Shown here: positions 18,832-30,872 of the stretch, one piece after another
How positions within the stretch are numbered: position 1 is the first letter of the stretch
How the letters are laid out: every line of letters begins with the position of its first letter
NCBI RefSeq assembly: GCF_000235745.1
Contig: NZ_AGSX01000010.1
Location: 1 to 64,000, forward strand
Source of the DNA: Stutzerimonas stutzeri SDM-LAC
GTDB taxonomy: Bacteria > Pseudomonadota > Gammaproteobacteria > Pseudomonadales > Pseudomonadaceae
Direction: 5' to 3'
DNA: 64,000 nt
Notes under the pieces: model-generated
What the model was told of the DNA's origin: nothing
Seen by the model: the letters and a program-made list of their open reading frames with translations, nothing else
The model's database searches: none
Program-made: the position numbers and the translations under genes

Positions 18832-20231
18832 AGGCTGTCATTACCACCCCGCTGCTGCTGGTGGCTGCCCTCGCATTGAGTGCCTGTGCAGTGGGACCGG
18901 ACTATCGCGCCCCGGAGGTTGCGCCCGCGCAAATTGAACGCGCTGCGGCGGCGGGTTTCGACCAGTCACGCTTTCAGGCGGCCTGGTGGCGTCAGTTCGA
19001 CGATCCGACGCTCGATGTGCTGGTGAGTGAAGCGTTGTCGGAAAACCGCGAGCTGCGCATCGCTTTCGCCCGGCTCCGAGCCGCTCGCTCGATCCGGGAT
19101 GATGCGGCCAACGATCGATTCCCCATCGTAACTGCAGGCGCCAGTGCCGAATACGGCGAGGCTCAACAGCCCGGCTTCAGCGAGGAGCGCAGCAGCGTCG
19201 AGCGCTACGATCTGGGACTCGACATGGCTTGGGAACTGGACCTGTTCGGTCGGGTGCAACGGCGCATCGAAGCCAGCGAGGCGCAGAGCGAGGCCGCAGA
19301 AGCCGAGCTGTACCAGTTACAGGTCAGCCTGATCGCCGAACTGGTCGATGCCTACGGCCAGCTGCGCGGCGCGCAATTGCGTGAACGCATCGCCAGGGAA
19401 AATCTCGAAAACCAGCGCAACTCGCATCTTCTAACCGAGCAGTTGCGAGACGCTGGCGTGGGCAGCGAGCTCGACGTGCTGCGCGCCGATGCGCGGCTGG
19501 CCGCAACCGAGGCCAGCTTGCCGCAACTGCAGGCGCAGCAGACCCGCGCGACCAATCGCATCGCAACCTTACTTGGTCAGCGCGCCGACAAGCTGAGTGT
19601 TAACCTCTCGGCGCGCGAGCTACCGGCCATTGCCAAGGCGCTGCCGATTGGCGACCCGACCGAACTGTTACGTCGCCGGCCAGACATTCTTGCGGCGGAA
19701 CGGCAACTGGCAGCGGCGACCGCCAACGTAGGCGTGGCGACTGCTGATCTGTTTCCGCGGGTAAGCCTGAGTGGCTTCCTCGGCTTCATCGCCGGGCGCG
19801 GCTCGCAGATCGGTTCGAGTGCGGCCCAGGCTTGGGGCGTCGCACCGAGCATCACTTGGGCAGCGTTCGACATGGGCAGTGTTCGCGCCAGATTGCGCGG
19901 TGCAAAAGCGGACGCCGAAGGAGCGCTGGCCAGCTACGAGCAGCAGGTCCTGCTGGCGTTGGAGGAATCGGAGAACGCCTTCAGCGACTATGCCCGCGCG
20001 CAGGAGCGGTTGCTCGCCCTGTTGCGTCAGTCAGGCGCCAGTCGCGCAGCAGCGGAGCAAGCCGCCATCCGTTATCGCGAAGGCACGGTGGACTTTCTGG
20101 TGCTGCTGGATGCCGAACGTGAGCGTCTGGCTGCGGAGGATGCGCAGGCGCAAGCCGAAGTCGCGGTCTATCGTGGCGTCGTGGGTGTTTACAAAGCACT
20201 TGGCGGCGGTTGGCAGTTGTCCAGTCGTTGA
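18828..20231 (+). CDS. oprN: OprN, outer-membrane efflux channel lipoprotein
   Basis: A 467-residue TolC-family outer-membrane factor (NodT subfamily). The ATG overlaps the mexF stop (ATGA) and has AGGAGG upstream, so translation is coupled. The signal peptide ends LALSAC with Cys20 as lipid site, followed by AVGPDYRAPE, the usual start of mature NodT-type channels. Two OEP repeats with long coiled-coil segments (about 60-240 and 270-460) follow. Confidence 0.94.
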   Translation: MKAVITTPLLLVAALALSACAVGPDYRAPEVAPAQIERAAAAGFDQSRFQAAWWRQFDDPTLDVLVSEALSENRELRIAFARLRAARSIRDDAANDRFPIVTAGASAEYGEAQQPGFSEERSSVERYDLGLDMAWELDLFGRVQRRIEASEAQSEAAEAELYQLQVSLIAELVDAYGQLRGAQLRERIARENLENQRNSHLLTEQLRDAGVGSELDVLRADARLAATEASLPQLQAQQTRATNRIATLLGQRADKLSVNLSARELPAIAKALPIGDPTELLRRRPDILAAERQLAAATANVGVATADLFPRVSLSGFLGFIAGRGSQIGSSAAQAWGVAPSITWAAFDMGSVRARLRGAKADAEGALASYEQQVLLALEESENAFSDYARAQERLLALLRQSGASRAAAEQAAIRYREGTVDFLVLLDAERERLAAEDAQAQAEVAVYRGVVGVYKALGGGWQLSSR

Positions 20232-20240
20232 TCTGCAATA

Positions 20241-20270
20241 GCTCTGCGCCGCCGCCTTGCTGCGCAGAGC
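20241..20270 (+). terminator. possible transcript end after oprN
   Basis: A perfect 9-bp stem gctctgcgc / gcgcagagc with a 12-nt loop begins 9 bp after the oprN stop. There is no run of T after it, so termination is uncertain. Confidence 0.4.
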
Positions 20271-20394
20271 AGTTGCTCTCAGCGGCCAAAGTGTGACCTG
20301 TTGCAACTCCCGCTCCCTCAATTATGAATTCTTTGAGAAAGCCCTTTTTACGGTGCGCCTTATTTGGCATAACGCTTCGTTGAAGCTCAAATAA

Positions 20395-21441
<1,047 letters not shown>

Positions 21442-21463
21442 CCACTCCCCGCTTCACTTCCTG

Positions 21464-21487
21464 ACCGCGGCAGCAATGCCGCGGTTT
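21464..21487 (+). terminator. terminator after the TRAP binding-protein gene
   Basis: Perfect 9-bp stem accgcggca / tgccgcggt with a 4-nt loop, then ttt, 23 bp after the stop. It lies between convergent genes. Confidence 0.6.
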
Positions 21488-21588
21488 CAAATTGCCCCTC
21501 AACGACAGCCCAAGCCCAGCCTTTATCTGTAAGCAGCATGCGGCTCGCCATCTGAAGAATGACTTGGCACGGGCGCGTCCGTTGATTA

Positions 21589-23058
21589 TCAGCGCTCAGG
21601 CGTCTCCAGCACGGGTTCGAAATCCAGCTGCGATTCTTCCCACCCACCGCCTAACGCTGCGATCAATTGAACACTGGCGGCGAGCTGATCGCCCAGCAGC
21701 GTCAGATAGGTGCGCTCGTTGTTCAGCGCACTGGTTTGCACGGTGGCAACGCTGAGGAAGTCGACGGTACCGGCGCGGTACTGGTTCTGAACCAGGCGCA
21801 GCGATTCTTGTGCCGCTTCCAGGGCTTGACGCTGGACCACCGCTTCAGCAGCGAGAACGCGCAGTTGTACCAGGTTGTCTTCGACCTCACGGAAGCTGTC
21901 GAGCACCGTCTGGCGGTAATTGGCCACCGTCAAATCATAGTTAGCCTCGGCTGCTTCGAGGTCAGCACGACGGCCACCAAAATCGAGCAGCGTGACCGCC
22001 AGCTGTGGGCCGAGCGACCAGAAGCGGTTGGGCAAGCTGATCAGGTTACTCAAACTGCTGTTGCGGTAGCCACCGCTCGCGCTCAGCGTCAGGTCCGGAT
22101 ACCAGGCCGCTTCGGCCACACCGATCTGGGCATTGGCAGCGATCACCTGACGCTCAGCCGAGGCTATATCCGGGCGACGCTCAAGCAATTGCGAAGGTAG
22201 CGCCAGCGGCACCGCCGGCAGCTCCGGAATCTCGTCGAGTTCGGCTATGTTCAGCTCCGCTGGCGGCACTCCGATCAGCACTGCGATCGCATGTTCCATC
22301 TGCGCTCGCTGCCACTGCAGGTCAATGGCCTGGGCCTCAGTGCTCCGCAACTGCGTCAGTGCCTGGGTTACATCGGACTTCGGCACGATTCCCGCGCGGT
22401 ACTGGTTTTCCGTCAGTCGCAATGAACGGGCGAAGGCTTCGACCGTCTGGTTCAGCAATCGCTGCTGTTCGTCCATCACGCGCAATTGCAAATAGGTCTG
22501 GACCAATTCGGATTGCAGGCTCAAGCGAACCGCTGCCAGATCTGCCGCGCTCGCCTGCATGCTGGCGCGATTGGCTTCCAGGTTGCGCCGCAGACGGCCC
22601 CACACATCCAGCTCCCAGGAAGCATCGAGGCCAACACTGTAGCTCTCGCTGATACCACTGGCGCTGCCGCCTTGTACTGCGCTGGTCGAACCGTTCTGCG
22701 CAGCGCGCGTCGCTCCAGCACTGCTGCCCACTGTCGGAAACAATTGCGAGCGTGCGCCCCGAACCAGCGCCCGCGCCTGGCGATACTGTGCTTCTGCCGC
22801 CGCCAGATTCTGGTTCGACAGGTTCAGCCGACCAACCAAGGCATCCAACTTCGTATCTCCGTATAGCCGCCACCAATTACCGCGCTCCAGCGTATCTGCC
22901 GGATTGGCGACCTTCCAACCTTCGGCCTGCTTGAATTCTGCAGCCATGGGCAACTCGGGCCGCTGATAGTCAGGGCCCAAGGTGCAGGCGGTTACAGAGA
23001 GCACCAGAACCACAAGGGCCAGCGGACGGAGGGTGTGTTTCAGGGACAACGGACTCAT
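21589..23058 (-). CDS. opmB: OpmB, outer-membrane channel of the MuxABC pump
   Basis: A 489-residue NodT-type outer-membrane lipoprotein. The signal peptide ends LSVTAC (Cys25 lipid site), followed by TLGPDYQRPELP. Two OEP repeats follow. Its ATG overlaps the muxC stop (ATGA). It is the last gene of a muxA-muxB-muxC-opmB run, the same order as in P. aeruginosa, where the pump exports novobiocin, aztreonam and other compounds. Confidence 0.9.
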   Translation of the reverse strand: MSPLSLKHTLRPLALVVLVLSVTACTLGPDYQRPELPMAAEFKQAEGWKVANPADTLERGNWWRLYGDTKLDALVGRLNLSNQNLAAAEAQYRQARALVRGARSQLFPTVGSSAGATRAAQNGSTSAVQGGSASGISESYSVGLDASWELDVWGRLRRNLEANRASMQASAADLAAVRLSLQSELVQTYLQLRVMDEQQRLLNQTVEAFARSLRLTENQYRAGIVPKSDVTQALTQLRSTEAQAIDLQWQRAQMEHAIAVLIGVPPAELNIAELDEIPELPAVPLALPSQLLERRPDIASAERQVIAANAQIGVAEAAWYPDLTLSASGGYRNSSLSNLISLPNRFWSLGPQLAVTLLDFGGRRADLEAAEANYDLTVANYRQTVLDSFREVEDNLVQLRVLAAEAVVQRQALEAAQESLRLVQNQYRAGTVDFLSVATVQTSALNNERTYLTLLGDQLAASVQLIAALGGGWEESQLDFEPVLETPER

Positions 23059-26000
23059 AGCGGATTTTCCAGTGCGGCGTCGGTGCGTACACCGCGCCAG
23101 CGGTTGAAACGATGACGCGCGCGGTCCAGGTACAGGTAGACCACCGGCGTGGTGTAGAGCGTGAGAATCTGGCTGAGCATCAGACCTCCGATGATGGCCA
23201 GCCCCAGCGGCTGGCGCATTTCGGAACCTTCGGCACCGCCCATCAGCAGAGGCAGCGCGCCGAGAATGGCGGCCATGGTCGTCATCAGGATCGGGCGGAA
23301 ACGCAGCAAGCAGGCCCGACGAATCGATTCCGCCGGCGGCAGGCCGTCGTTCCGTTCGAACTGCAGCGCGAGATCTATCATCAGAATCGCGTTCTTCTTC
23401 ACCACGCCGATCAGCAGGAACAGGCCCAGCAGAGAGATCAGACTGAACTCTTCGCGTGTCAGGATGATAGCCAGCAATGCCCCGACACCAGCCGAAGGCA
23501 GCGTCGACAGGATAGTCAGCGGATGAATGTAACTTTCGTAGAGAATCCCAAGCACGATGTACACCAGCAGCAAGGCACCGAGGATCATCAGCGGCTGACC
23601 TTCCTGAGTGGCCTTGAATACGTCGCCGGTACCACCTAGGCGCCCCTGCACCTCGCTGGGCATGCCGATGGCTGCGACAGCCCGTTCGATGGCCCGTGTC
23701 GCCTGATCGAGGCTGACGCCGGGCGCCAGATCGAAATCAATGTTTTCGGCGGCGAACTGCCCATCATGGCTGACGCGGTCCTCTTCCAGGCTTCGCTCGT
23801 AGCGGGCGAATGCGGCCAGCGGTACGCGCCGGCCATCGCTGGTGATCACCTGGATCTGTTCCAGCACTTCTGGATGTTGGGCGTAGCTCGGGTCGATCTC
23901 CATCACTACCTGATACTGATTGAGCGATTCGTAGATGGTGGAGATCTGTCGCTGGCTGAACGCGTTATTGAGCAAGGTTGTCACCGTGCTCATGTCGATG
24001 CCGAGTCGCTTGGCCGCGTCGCGATCGATCTTCAGGCTGATCTGTTGCGCGCCCTCGCCTTCATTGGCGTCGATGCTGGTGAGCTCCGGCAAGGCCATCA
24101 GCGCTCGGGTCACTTGCGGCACCCAGGTGCGCAGATCGGCCAGATCGCTCGCCAACAGATTGTATGAATAGGCCGAACTGCTCTGCCGGCCGCCACCGAA
24201 CTGTAGATCCTGATCCGCCATGAGGAACATGCGGCCGCCGGGGACCTTTGGCTGATTCTTGCGAATGCGCTCGATTACGTTCTGCGCGGATATCTTGCGC
24301 TCGGCCAGCGGCTTGAGCCGAACGATCATGAAGGCGTTGTTGATGCCACCCTGGCCACCGATAAAGCCGGCCACACTTTCCACCGCCGGATCGGCCAGCA
24401 CCGCCTTACGGTAGGTTTCCATTTTCGGCTGCATGACCTGGAACGACAGCCCGTCGTCACCGCGGATGAAGCCGGTCAGCTGGCCGGTGTCCTGTTGCGG
24501 GAGGAAGGTTTTCGGTACCTCGATATAAAGGAAAACATTGAGGCCGATGGTCGCCAGCAACGTGAATAAGGTGATGCGATGATGACGCAGCGCCCAGCCC
24601 AGGGAACGGTCGTAGTGGCGCAACAGCCATTGGTGGGCATCGTGGCTCCAGCGATGCAGCCGGCCATCGTGCTCGGGCTGGTGAGGCTTGAGCCAACGGG
24701 CGCACAGCATTGGCGTCAAGGTCAGCGACACTAACAGCGAGACGAGGATGGCAGCCGCCAGGGTGATGGAGAACTCGCGGAACAGCCGCTCGACGATACC
24801 GCCCATGAACAGGATCGAAACGAACACCACCACCAGTGACAGGTTCATCGACAGCAGGGTAAAGCCAACCTCACGGGTCCCGATGTAGGCGGCACGCATC
24901 GGTGGGACGCCGTCATCGATGTGTCGTGCAATGTTCTCCAGCACCACGATCGCGTCGTCCACCACCAGCCCGGCGGCGAGGATCAGAGCCATCAGCGACA
25001 GCACATTGAGCGAGAAGCCGAACAGATACATCACGGCAAAGGTGCCGACCAACGAAACCGGTACCGCAAGCGCTGGTATCAGCGCTGTACGCAGGCGGCC
25101 AAGGAACAGGAATACCAGCAGAATGACCAGCCCCACCGCAATCAACAAGGTCCGCTCAGCCTCGTGCAGGGTTGCCCGGATGACGGGTGATCGATCCATC
25201 GCCACTGCCATCTTTACGCTGCCAGGCACGATTGCCTGGAGCGCGGGTAGCTCGTTGCGGATGCCCTCGATGGTTTCGATGATGTTTGCGCCGGCCTGGC
25301 GATTGATTACCAGCAGCACCGCTCGCTCGTTGTTGAAGAATCCGTCGTTGTAGCGGTCTTCGACCCCATCCCTGACCTTGGCAACGTCGCTCAGGCGCAG
25401 CGCCGCGCCATCCTGATAGCGAATGATTAGTGGCAGGTAATCCGCGGCTTCGTGCAGTTGATCGTTGGCCTGCACCTGCCAGTGACGATGATCGTCTTCG
25501 ACCATGCCTTTGGGGCGACGCACGTTGGCCGAGGCGATGGTTTGGCGCACCTCATCAAGGGAAACACCGTATTGCTCGAGTTGTTGCGGCTGCAGTTCGA
25601 CGCGCACGGCCGGCAAGGAGCTGCCGCCGACCTGTACCTCGCCGACACCGGGCACCTGGGAAAGCTTCTGCGCCAGGACGGTCGAACCGATGTCATAGAG
25701 CTGCCCCTTATCCAACACCTCGGAAGTTAGGGACAGCACCATGATCGGCGCCTGCGCCGGGTTTATCTTGCGGTAGGTCGGCATGCTCCGCATGCCGCTG
25801 GGCAGTAGGTTGCGCGACGCGTTGATGGCCGCCTGCACGTCCCTGGCGGCACCGTTGATGTCGCGATCGAGATCGAACTGGATGATGATCCGCGTCGAGC
25901 CCTGGCTGCTGCGACTGCTCATCTGGCTGACGCCGGCAATGCTGCCTAATGAGCGCTCCAGCGGCGTTGCGACGCTGGAGGCCATGATTTCCGGACTCGC

Positions 26001-26159
26001 CCCCGGCAAGCTCGCTTGCACCGTAATGACGGGGAAGTCCATGTTCGGCAGCGGCGACACCGGTAATAGGCCGAAGCTGACTCCTCCCAACAGCAAAATC
26101 GCCAGGCTCAGCAGCATGGTCGCGACCGGACGCGCGATAAAGGGCGCGGAGAGGTTCAT
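23055..26159 (-). CDS. muxC: MuxC, second RND subunit of MuxABC-OpmB
   Basis: A 1034-residue MdtC-type RND transporter subunit that would assemble with MuxB into a heterotrimer. It starts MNLSAPFIARPVATMLLSLA, has the proton-relay pair Asp401-Asp402 in VVDDAIVVLENIARH, and two periplasmic loops of RND size. It is separated from muxB by a 118-bp gap holding a strong palindrome, and overlaps opmB by four bases. Confidence 0.92.
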   Translation of the reverse strand: MNLSAPFIARPVATMLLSLAILLLGGVSFGLLPVSPLPNMDFPVITVQASLPGASPEIMASSVATPLERSLGSIAGVSQMSSRSSQGSTRIIIQFDLDRDINGAARDVQAAINASRNLLPSGMRSMPTYRKINPAQAPIMVLSLTSEVLDKGQLYDIGSTVLAQKLSQVPGVGEVQVGGSSLPAVRVELQPQQLEQYGVSLDEVRQTIASANVRRPKGMVEDDHRHWQVQANDQLHEAADYLPLIIRYQDGAALRLSDVAKVRDGVEDRYNDGFFNNERAVLLVINRQAGANIIETIEGIRNELPALQAIVPGSVKMAVAMDRSPVIRATLHEAERTLLIAVGLVILLVFLFLGRLRTALIPALAVPVSLVGTFAVMYLFGFSLNVLSLMALILAAGLVVDDAIVVLENIARHIDDGVPPMRAAYIGTREVGFTLLSMNLSLVVVFVSILFMGGIVERLFREFSITLAAAILVSLLVSLTLTPMLCARWLKPHQPEHDGRLHRWSHDAHQWLLRHYDRSLGWALRHHRITLFTLLATIGLNVFLYIEVPKTFLPQQDTGQLTGFIRGDDGLSFQVMQPKMETYRKAVLADPAVESVAGFIGGQGGINNAFMIVRLKPLAERKISAQNVIERIRKNQPKVPGGRMFLMADQDLQFGGGRQSSSAYSYNLLASDLADLRTWVPQVTRALMALPELTSIDANEGEGAQQISLKIDRDAAKRLGIDMSTVTTLLNNAFSQRQISTIYESLNQYQVVMEIDPSYAQHPEVLEQIQVITSDGRRVPLAAFARYERSLEEDRVSHDGQFAAENIDFDLAPGVSLDQATRAIERAVAAIGMPSEVQGRLGGTGDVFKATQEGQPLMILGALLLVYIVLGILYESYIHPLTILSTLPSAGVGALLAIILTREEFSLISLLGLFLLIGVVKKNAILMIDLALQFERNDGLPPAESIRRACLLRFRPILMTTMAAILGALPLLMGGAEGSEMRQPLGLAIIGGLMLSQILTLYTTPVVYLYLDRARHRFNRWRGVRTDAALENPL

Positions 26160-26213
26160 CGATTGAAAGCCGCTGGAAGCCGCTGTCTGAGGGCTGGACG
26201 AGCCAGGTCAACG

Positions 26214-26265
26214 GTAGGATGGGTGTAACCCATTAATCCCCGCTGATGGGTTGTACCCATCCTAC
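26214..26265. repeat. 52-bp imperfect palindrome between muxB and muxC
   Basis: Outer arms gtaggatgggt / acccatcctac are perfect, and a second block (aaccca / tgggtt) extends the stem. It sits inside the operon, between two cotranscribed genes, and looks like a small dispersed palindromic element rather than part of either gene. It could act as an mRNA-stability or attenuation hairpin. Confidence 0.7.
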
Positions 26266-26277
26266 GAACGCCCGTGC

Positions 26278-29200
26278 TCATGCGCTCGCCTCTTGACCTG
26301 TCGTGCCGTTACGGGAAAAGCGATTGCCCAGGCGGTCGAAAAACAGATAGATCACCGGCGTGGTAAACAGCGTCAGCAACTGACTGAGCAACAGGCCACC
26401 GACCAACACCAGGCCCAGTGGTTGGCGCAGTTCTGCGCCCGAGCCGGACGCCAGCATCAGGGGTACGGCACCGAACAGCGCCGCCAGGGTGGTCATCAGG
26501 ATCGGGCGGAAACGCAGCAGCGCCGCGCGGTAGATCGCGTCCTGCGGGCTCATGCCTTGGTGGCGTTCGGCCTCGAGCGCGAAGTCGATCATCATGATTG
26601 CGTTCTTCTTGACGATGCCGATCAGCAGAATGATGCCGATGATGGCGATCAGTCCCAGATCGTTGCCGGTCAGTAGCAGCGCGAGCAAGGCGCCGACCGC
26701 AGCCGATGGCAGCGTCGAGAGAATGGTGATTGGATGAATGTAGCTCTCATAGAGCACGCCGAGCACGATGTACATGGTCACCACCGCCGCCAGGATCAGC
26801 AGCAAGGTGCTCGACAGCGACGCGCGGAACGCCTCGGCGGCGCCCTGGAAACGACTCTGAATACCGGCCGGCAACCCGATCTCGGCCTCGCCCCCTTCGA
26901 TGACCTCCACCGCTTCGCCGAGCGAAACGCCGTCTGCCAGATTGAATGACAGCGTCACGGCCGGGAATTGGCCGATGTGGTTGATCAACAGCGGCGCGCT
27001 GCGCTGCTCAAGCGTCGCCAGACTCGACAGTCTTACCGGCGTGCCGCCTTCGCTCTGCACGAACAGCTGTTCCAGTGCCTTCGCGCCAAGACGCCCACCC
27101 GCCTCGGCCTCGATCACCACGCGGTATTGGCTGGCCTGGGTGAAGATGGTCGAAATCTGGCGTTGACCGAACGCGTCATACAGCGCATCGGTGATAGCCG
27201 ATATCTCGATACCCAGCCGCGCCGCCGCATCACGATCGATATCCAGGAAAATCTGCAGCCCGTCACTTTGCAGATCGCTGGCAACATCGGTCAACTCGGG
27301 GCGCTCGCGCAGCGCCGCGACCAGACGCGGCGTCCATTCCTGCAGCAGTTCGCCGTCCGGGGACTCGAGGCTGAACTGGAACTGCGTACGACTGACTCGA
27401 TCCTCGATGGAGAGATCCTGCACCGGCTGCAAATACAGGTCGATGCCCGGCAGTTTCGCCAATTCCGGTCGCAGCCGGTCGATGATCTGGCTGGCGGTTG
27501 CATCACGCTCAGCGTGAGGTTTTAGATTGATCAGCAGGCGACCGCTATTGAGCGTCACGTTATCGCCATCGACACCAATATAGGACGACAGGCTGGCCAC
27601 AGCCGGGTCGGCCAGGATCACGCGAGACAAGGACTGCTGACGCTCGCTCATCGCGCGGAAGGAAATCGATTGAGGCGCTTCACTGATGCCTTGAATCACG
27701 CCGGTGTCCTGTACCGGAAAAAAGCCTTTCGGTACGGCCAGGTACAGCACGACCGTCAATCCCAGTGTGACCACGGCAACCAGCAGAGTCAGCGTCTGGT
27801 GCCCCAGCACCCAGGTCAGCCAACGCGCGTAGCCGCCGATCAGCCGCTCGACCCAGTCCGGCTTGGATTTTTCCGCTGCCGCAGGCTTGAGCAACTTGGC
27901 GCACATCATCGGCGTCAGTGTCAGTGACACCACCAGCGAGATGAGGATAGCGACGGCCAGCGTAATGGCGAACTCGCGGAACAGACGTCCCACCACGTCT
28001 TGCATGAACAGCAGAGGAATGAGGACCGCGATCAGCGACAGCGTCAGCGAGATCAGCGTGAAGCCGATTTGCTTAGCGCCTTTGAGAGCAGCCTGCAGGG
28101 GCGTCTCACCCTCCTCCACGTGGCGCGCAATGTTTTCCAGCATAACGATGGCGTCGTCGACCACAAAACCGGTCGCGATGGTCAACGCCATCAAGGTCAG
28201 GTTGTTCAGCGAGAACCCGGCAAGATGCATCACAGCAAAGGTGCCGATCAGCGACAACGGCACCGCGATAGAGGGGATGATGGTTGCCGAGAGCCGCTTG
28301 AGAAAAACGAAAGTGACCATCACCACGAGAAAGGTGGCCATCAGCAGCTCATGCTGCACATCGGTGATAGCGGCGCGGATGGTCTGGGTACGGTCGGTGA
28401 GCACCACCACGTCGAGACCAGCCGGCATGCTGGCTGTGACCTCGGGAAGCAGCGCCTGAATGCGCTCGACCACCTCGATCACATTGGCGCCTGGCTGGCG
28501 CTGGATATTCAGCAGCACGGCCTGGCTTTCATTGGCCCAGGCGGCAAGGCGTTCGTTCTCGGCACCATCGACAATGTCGGCAACATCCTTCAAACGCAAC
28601 GTTGCCCCGTCCTCGTACGCCAGTATGAGTTCGGCGTACTCCTCCGGAGTCTTCAGCTGATCGTTGGCATCGAGCATCGATACACGCGTCGGGCCGTCGA
28701 AATTGCCCTTGGGCTGGTTGACGTTGGAGCTGGTTACCAATGTGCGGACATCAGCGAGTGACAATCCGTAGGAGGCCAAGGCCTCCGGATTGACGCGGAT
28801 GCGCACGGCTGGGCGTTGCCCCCCGGCGATACTGACCATACCCACGCCGCTGATCTGCGCGAGCTTTTGCGCCATGCGCGTATCGACCAGATCATGAAGC
28901 TCGGGCAGCGCAAGACTTTCCGAGGTGATCGCCAGCGTCATCACCGGTGTGTCCGCCGGGTTGACCTTGTTGTACACGGGCGGCGCCGGCAGGTCGTTTG
29001 GCAGCAGATTGCTTCCAGCGTTGATGGCCGCCTGAACCTCCTGCTCGGCCACATCCAGCTCGACTTCGAGCGAGAAACGTAAGGTGATCACCGAAGCGCC
29101 ACCGGAGCTGGTCGAGGACATCTGGGTCAATCCCGGCATCTGTCCGAACTGCCGTTCCAGCGGAGCGGTCACGGCGCTGGACATGACTTCGGGACTGGCA

Positions 29201-29358
29201 CCGGGATACAGCGTCATCACTCGGATGGTCGGGTAATCCACCTGAGGCAGCGCGGAGACCGGCAGCATGCGGTACGCGATGAGACCGGCCAGCAGGATCG
29301 CGATCATCGTCAGGGTGGTTGCCACCGGCCGAAGGATGAACAGCCGCGACATATTCAT
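26278..29358 (-). CDS. muxB: MuxB, first RND subunit of MuxABC-OpmB
   Basis: A 1026-residue MdtB-type RND transporter subunit. It starts [20 protein letters not shown] and has Asp401-Asp402 in [15 protein letters not shown]. Paired RND genes of this type act as a heterotrimer in which the two subunits have different roles. The start overlaps the muxA stop (ATGA). Confidence 0.92.
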   Translation of the reverse strand: MNMSRLFILRPVATTLTMIAILLAGLIAYRMLPVSALPQVDYPTIRVMTLYPGASPEVMSSAVTAPLERQFGQMPGLTQMSSTSSGGASVITLRFSLEVELDVAEQEVQAAINAGSNLLPNDLPAPPVYNKVNPADTPVMTLAITSESLALPELHDLVDTRMAQKLAQISGVGMVSIAGGQRPAVRIRVNPEALASYGLSLADVRTLVTSSNVNQPKGNFDGPTRVSMLDANDQLKTPEEYAELILAYEDGATLRLKDVADIVDGAENERLAAWANESQAVLLNIQRQPGANVIEVVERIQALLPEVTASMPAGLDVVVLTDRTQTIRAAITDVQHELLMATFLVVMVTFVFLKRLSATIIPSIAVPLSLIGTFAVMHLAGFSLNNLTLMALTIATGFVVDDAIVMLENIARHVEEGETPLQAALKGAKQIGFTLISLTLSLIAVLIPLLFMQDVVGRLFREFAITLAVAILISLVVSLTLTPMMCAKLLKPAAAEKSKPDWVERLIGGYARWLTWVLGHQTLTLLVAVVTLGLTVVLYLAVPKGFFPVQDTGVIQGISEAPQSISFRAMSERQQSLSRVILADPAVASLSSYIGVDGDNVTLNSGRLLINLKPHAERDATASQIIDRLRPELAKLPGIDLYLQPVQDLSIEDRVSRTQFQFSLESPDGELLQEWTPRLVAALRERPELTDVASDLQSDGLQIFLDIDRDAAARLGIEISAITDALYDAFGQRQISTIFTQASQYRVVIEAEAGGRLGAKALEQLFVQSEGGTPVRLSSLATLEQRSAPLLINHIGQFPAVTLSFNLADGVSLGEAVEVIEGGEAEIGLPAGIQSRFQGAAEAFRASLSSTLLLILAAVVTMYIVLGVLYESYIHPITILSTLPSAAVGALLALLLTGNDLGLIAIIGIILLIGIVKKNAIMMIDFALEAERHQGMSPQDAIYRAALLRFRPILMTTLAALFGAVPLMLASGSGAELRQPLGLVLVGGLLLSQLLTLFTTPVIYLFFDRLGNRFSRNGTTGQEASA

Positions 29359-30599
29359 CGCGCAGGACGCTCCTTGGCGCTCTGTGTGTCGATTTTCGGA
29401 TTATCGGCTGCTTCTTCGGCGAGCTTCTGGCGATCCACCACTTCGACTTCGCTGCCGTCACGCAGCCGATCGGTGCCTTCCATGACGATTCGCTCACCGA
29501 CGTTGAGGCCGTTGGTGATGACCGTTTTCTCGTCGTTGCTCGGGCCAACCTCAAGCACCCGCAGCTCGACCTTCGAGTCTTCGCCAACCACATAGGCGTA
29601 GTTGCCACGCGAACCGAACTGCAGTGCTGCAGAAGGAATCAGCACCGCATCATCGAGGGTTTCCACGCGCAGGCGAACGTTAACGAATTGATTGGGTATC
29701 AACAGCTCCGCCTCGTTATCGAAGCGAGCCTTCATTTTTAGCGTGCCAGTGGTCGTGTCGATCAGGTTGTCGAGGCTTTCCAGTACCCCTTCGCCGAACA
29801 GCACCCGCTCGCCGCGATCCCAGGCTTGTACCGACAGTTCGTCACCGCGACGAAAGCGGGCGATGACCGGCGGCAACTCACCCTCAGGCAAGGTAAAGCT
29901 GATCGCCATGGGTTGCGTCTGAGTGATGACGACCAAGGGTGTGGTGTCGTTCGCCGCGACCAGATTGCCTTGGTCAAGCTGGCGCAGGCCGACGCGCCCA
30001 TCGATTGGCGCGCGAATCTGAGTGAATTGCAGGTTCAGCTTGGCCTCATTGACCGCCGCCTGGTTGGCCGCCAGTGTGCCTTGATACTGGTTGACGAGCG
30101 CCTGCTGGGTGTCGAGGGTCTGCTTGGCAATACTGTCCTCGGCAAACAGACCTCGGTAGCGCTTCAGGTCCAGCTGGGCATTCTGCAGCAGCGCGCGGTT
30201 CTGCTGCAGGGTACCTTCCGCCTGCTGCAACGCTACCTGGTAGGGCCGCGGATCGATGACCGCCAGTAGATCACCGGCCTTGACCCGCTGGCCTTCTTCG
30301 AAGCGTACCTCGACCAGCTCGCCAGCCACGCGACTGCGCACATTCACGGTGTTCAGCGGCGTAACGGTGCCGAGCGCCTTGGCATAGACCTCAAACGTCC
30401 CCTGCTCGACCGATGCGACCCGCACGGGCGTTGGGCCGCCAAACGCGCCGAAAGCCGGCCGCCCACCCTCTCGCTGTGACGGCGTCTCGGCCTCGGTTGG
30501 CCATAGCCACCAAAGCAATAGCGCAATCACAGCGACGACGCCACCGATGATCAACCAGCGCCGAAAGGAGCCGGCGGAAGAAGTGTTTGCCTCGGACAT
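29355..30599 (-). CDS. muxA: MuxA, RND periplasmic adaptor
   Basis: A 414-residue membrane-fusion protein of the MdtA type. The open frame reaches 30656, but I prefer the ATG at 30597-30599 ([15 protein letters not shown]), which gives a short cytoplasmic tail and one N-terminal membrane helix (about residues 15-33, [19 protein letters not shown]) as in MdtA; the SD is weak. Lipoyl halves ([20 protein letters not shown] and [20 protein letters not shown]) flank the coiled coil. First gene of the operon, divergent from the MurJ-like gene; no dedicated regulator is adjacent. Confidence 0.9.
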   Translation of the reverse strand: MSEANTSSAGSFRRWLIIGGVVAVIALLLWWLWPTEAETPSQREGGRPAFGAFGGPTPVRVASVEQGTFEVYAKALGTVTPLNTVNVRSRVAGELVEVRFEEGQRVKAGDLLAVIDPRPYQVALQQAEGTLQQNRALLQNAQLDLKRYRGLFAEDSIAKQTLDTQQALVNQYQGTLAANQAAVNEAKLNLQFTQIRAPIDGRVGLRQLDQGNLVAANDTTPLVVITQTQPMAISFTLPEGELPPVIARFRRGDELSVQAWDRGERVLFGEGVLESLDNLIDTTTGTLKMKARFDNEAELLIPNQFVNVRLRVETLDDAVLIPSAALQFGSRGNYAYVVGEDSKVELRVLEVGPSNDEKTVITNGLNVGERIVMEGTDRLRDGSEVEVVDRQKLAEEAADNPKIDTQSAKERPAR

Positions 30600-30872
30600 G
30601 AACTGGGTTCGCCTGAAAATGAGCGTGAACCATAAGCAGTCGCGCTCCGCTCGCAAAGGGGATTTACGGCATTTTTACGTATCCGTCCTTGTCACAACGC
30701 GAACTGATGGCAAAACGCTCCATGCCGGCGCAGGAACCATGCTTGAGCTATCCAGTCTATGTAGCGTTCGCCGGGATGCTGCCAAACGTGGCTCAGCGCA
30801 ATCACCCCGTGCTCGATGAGTTATGCCGTATTTTTTCAGGCCGTCCGATAATGGCCTGCACAGGATCAAGGA

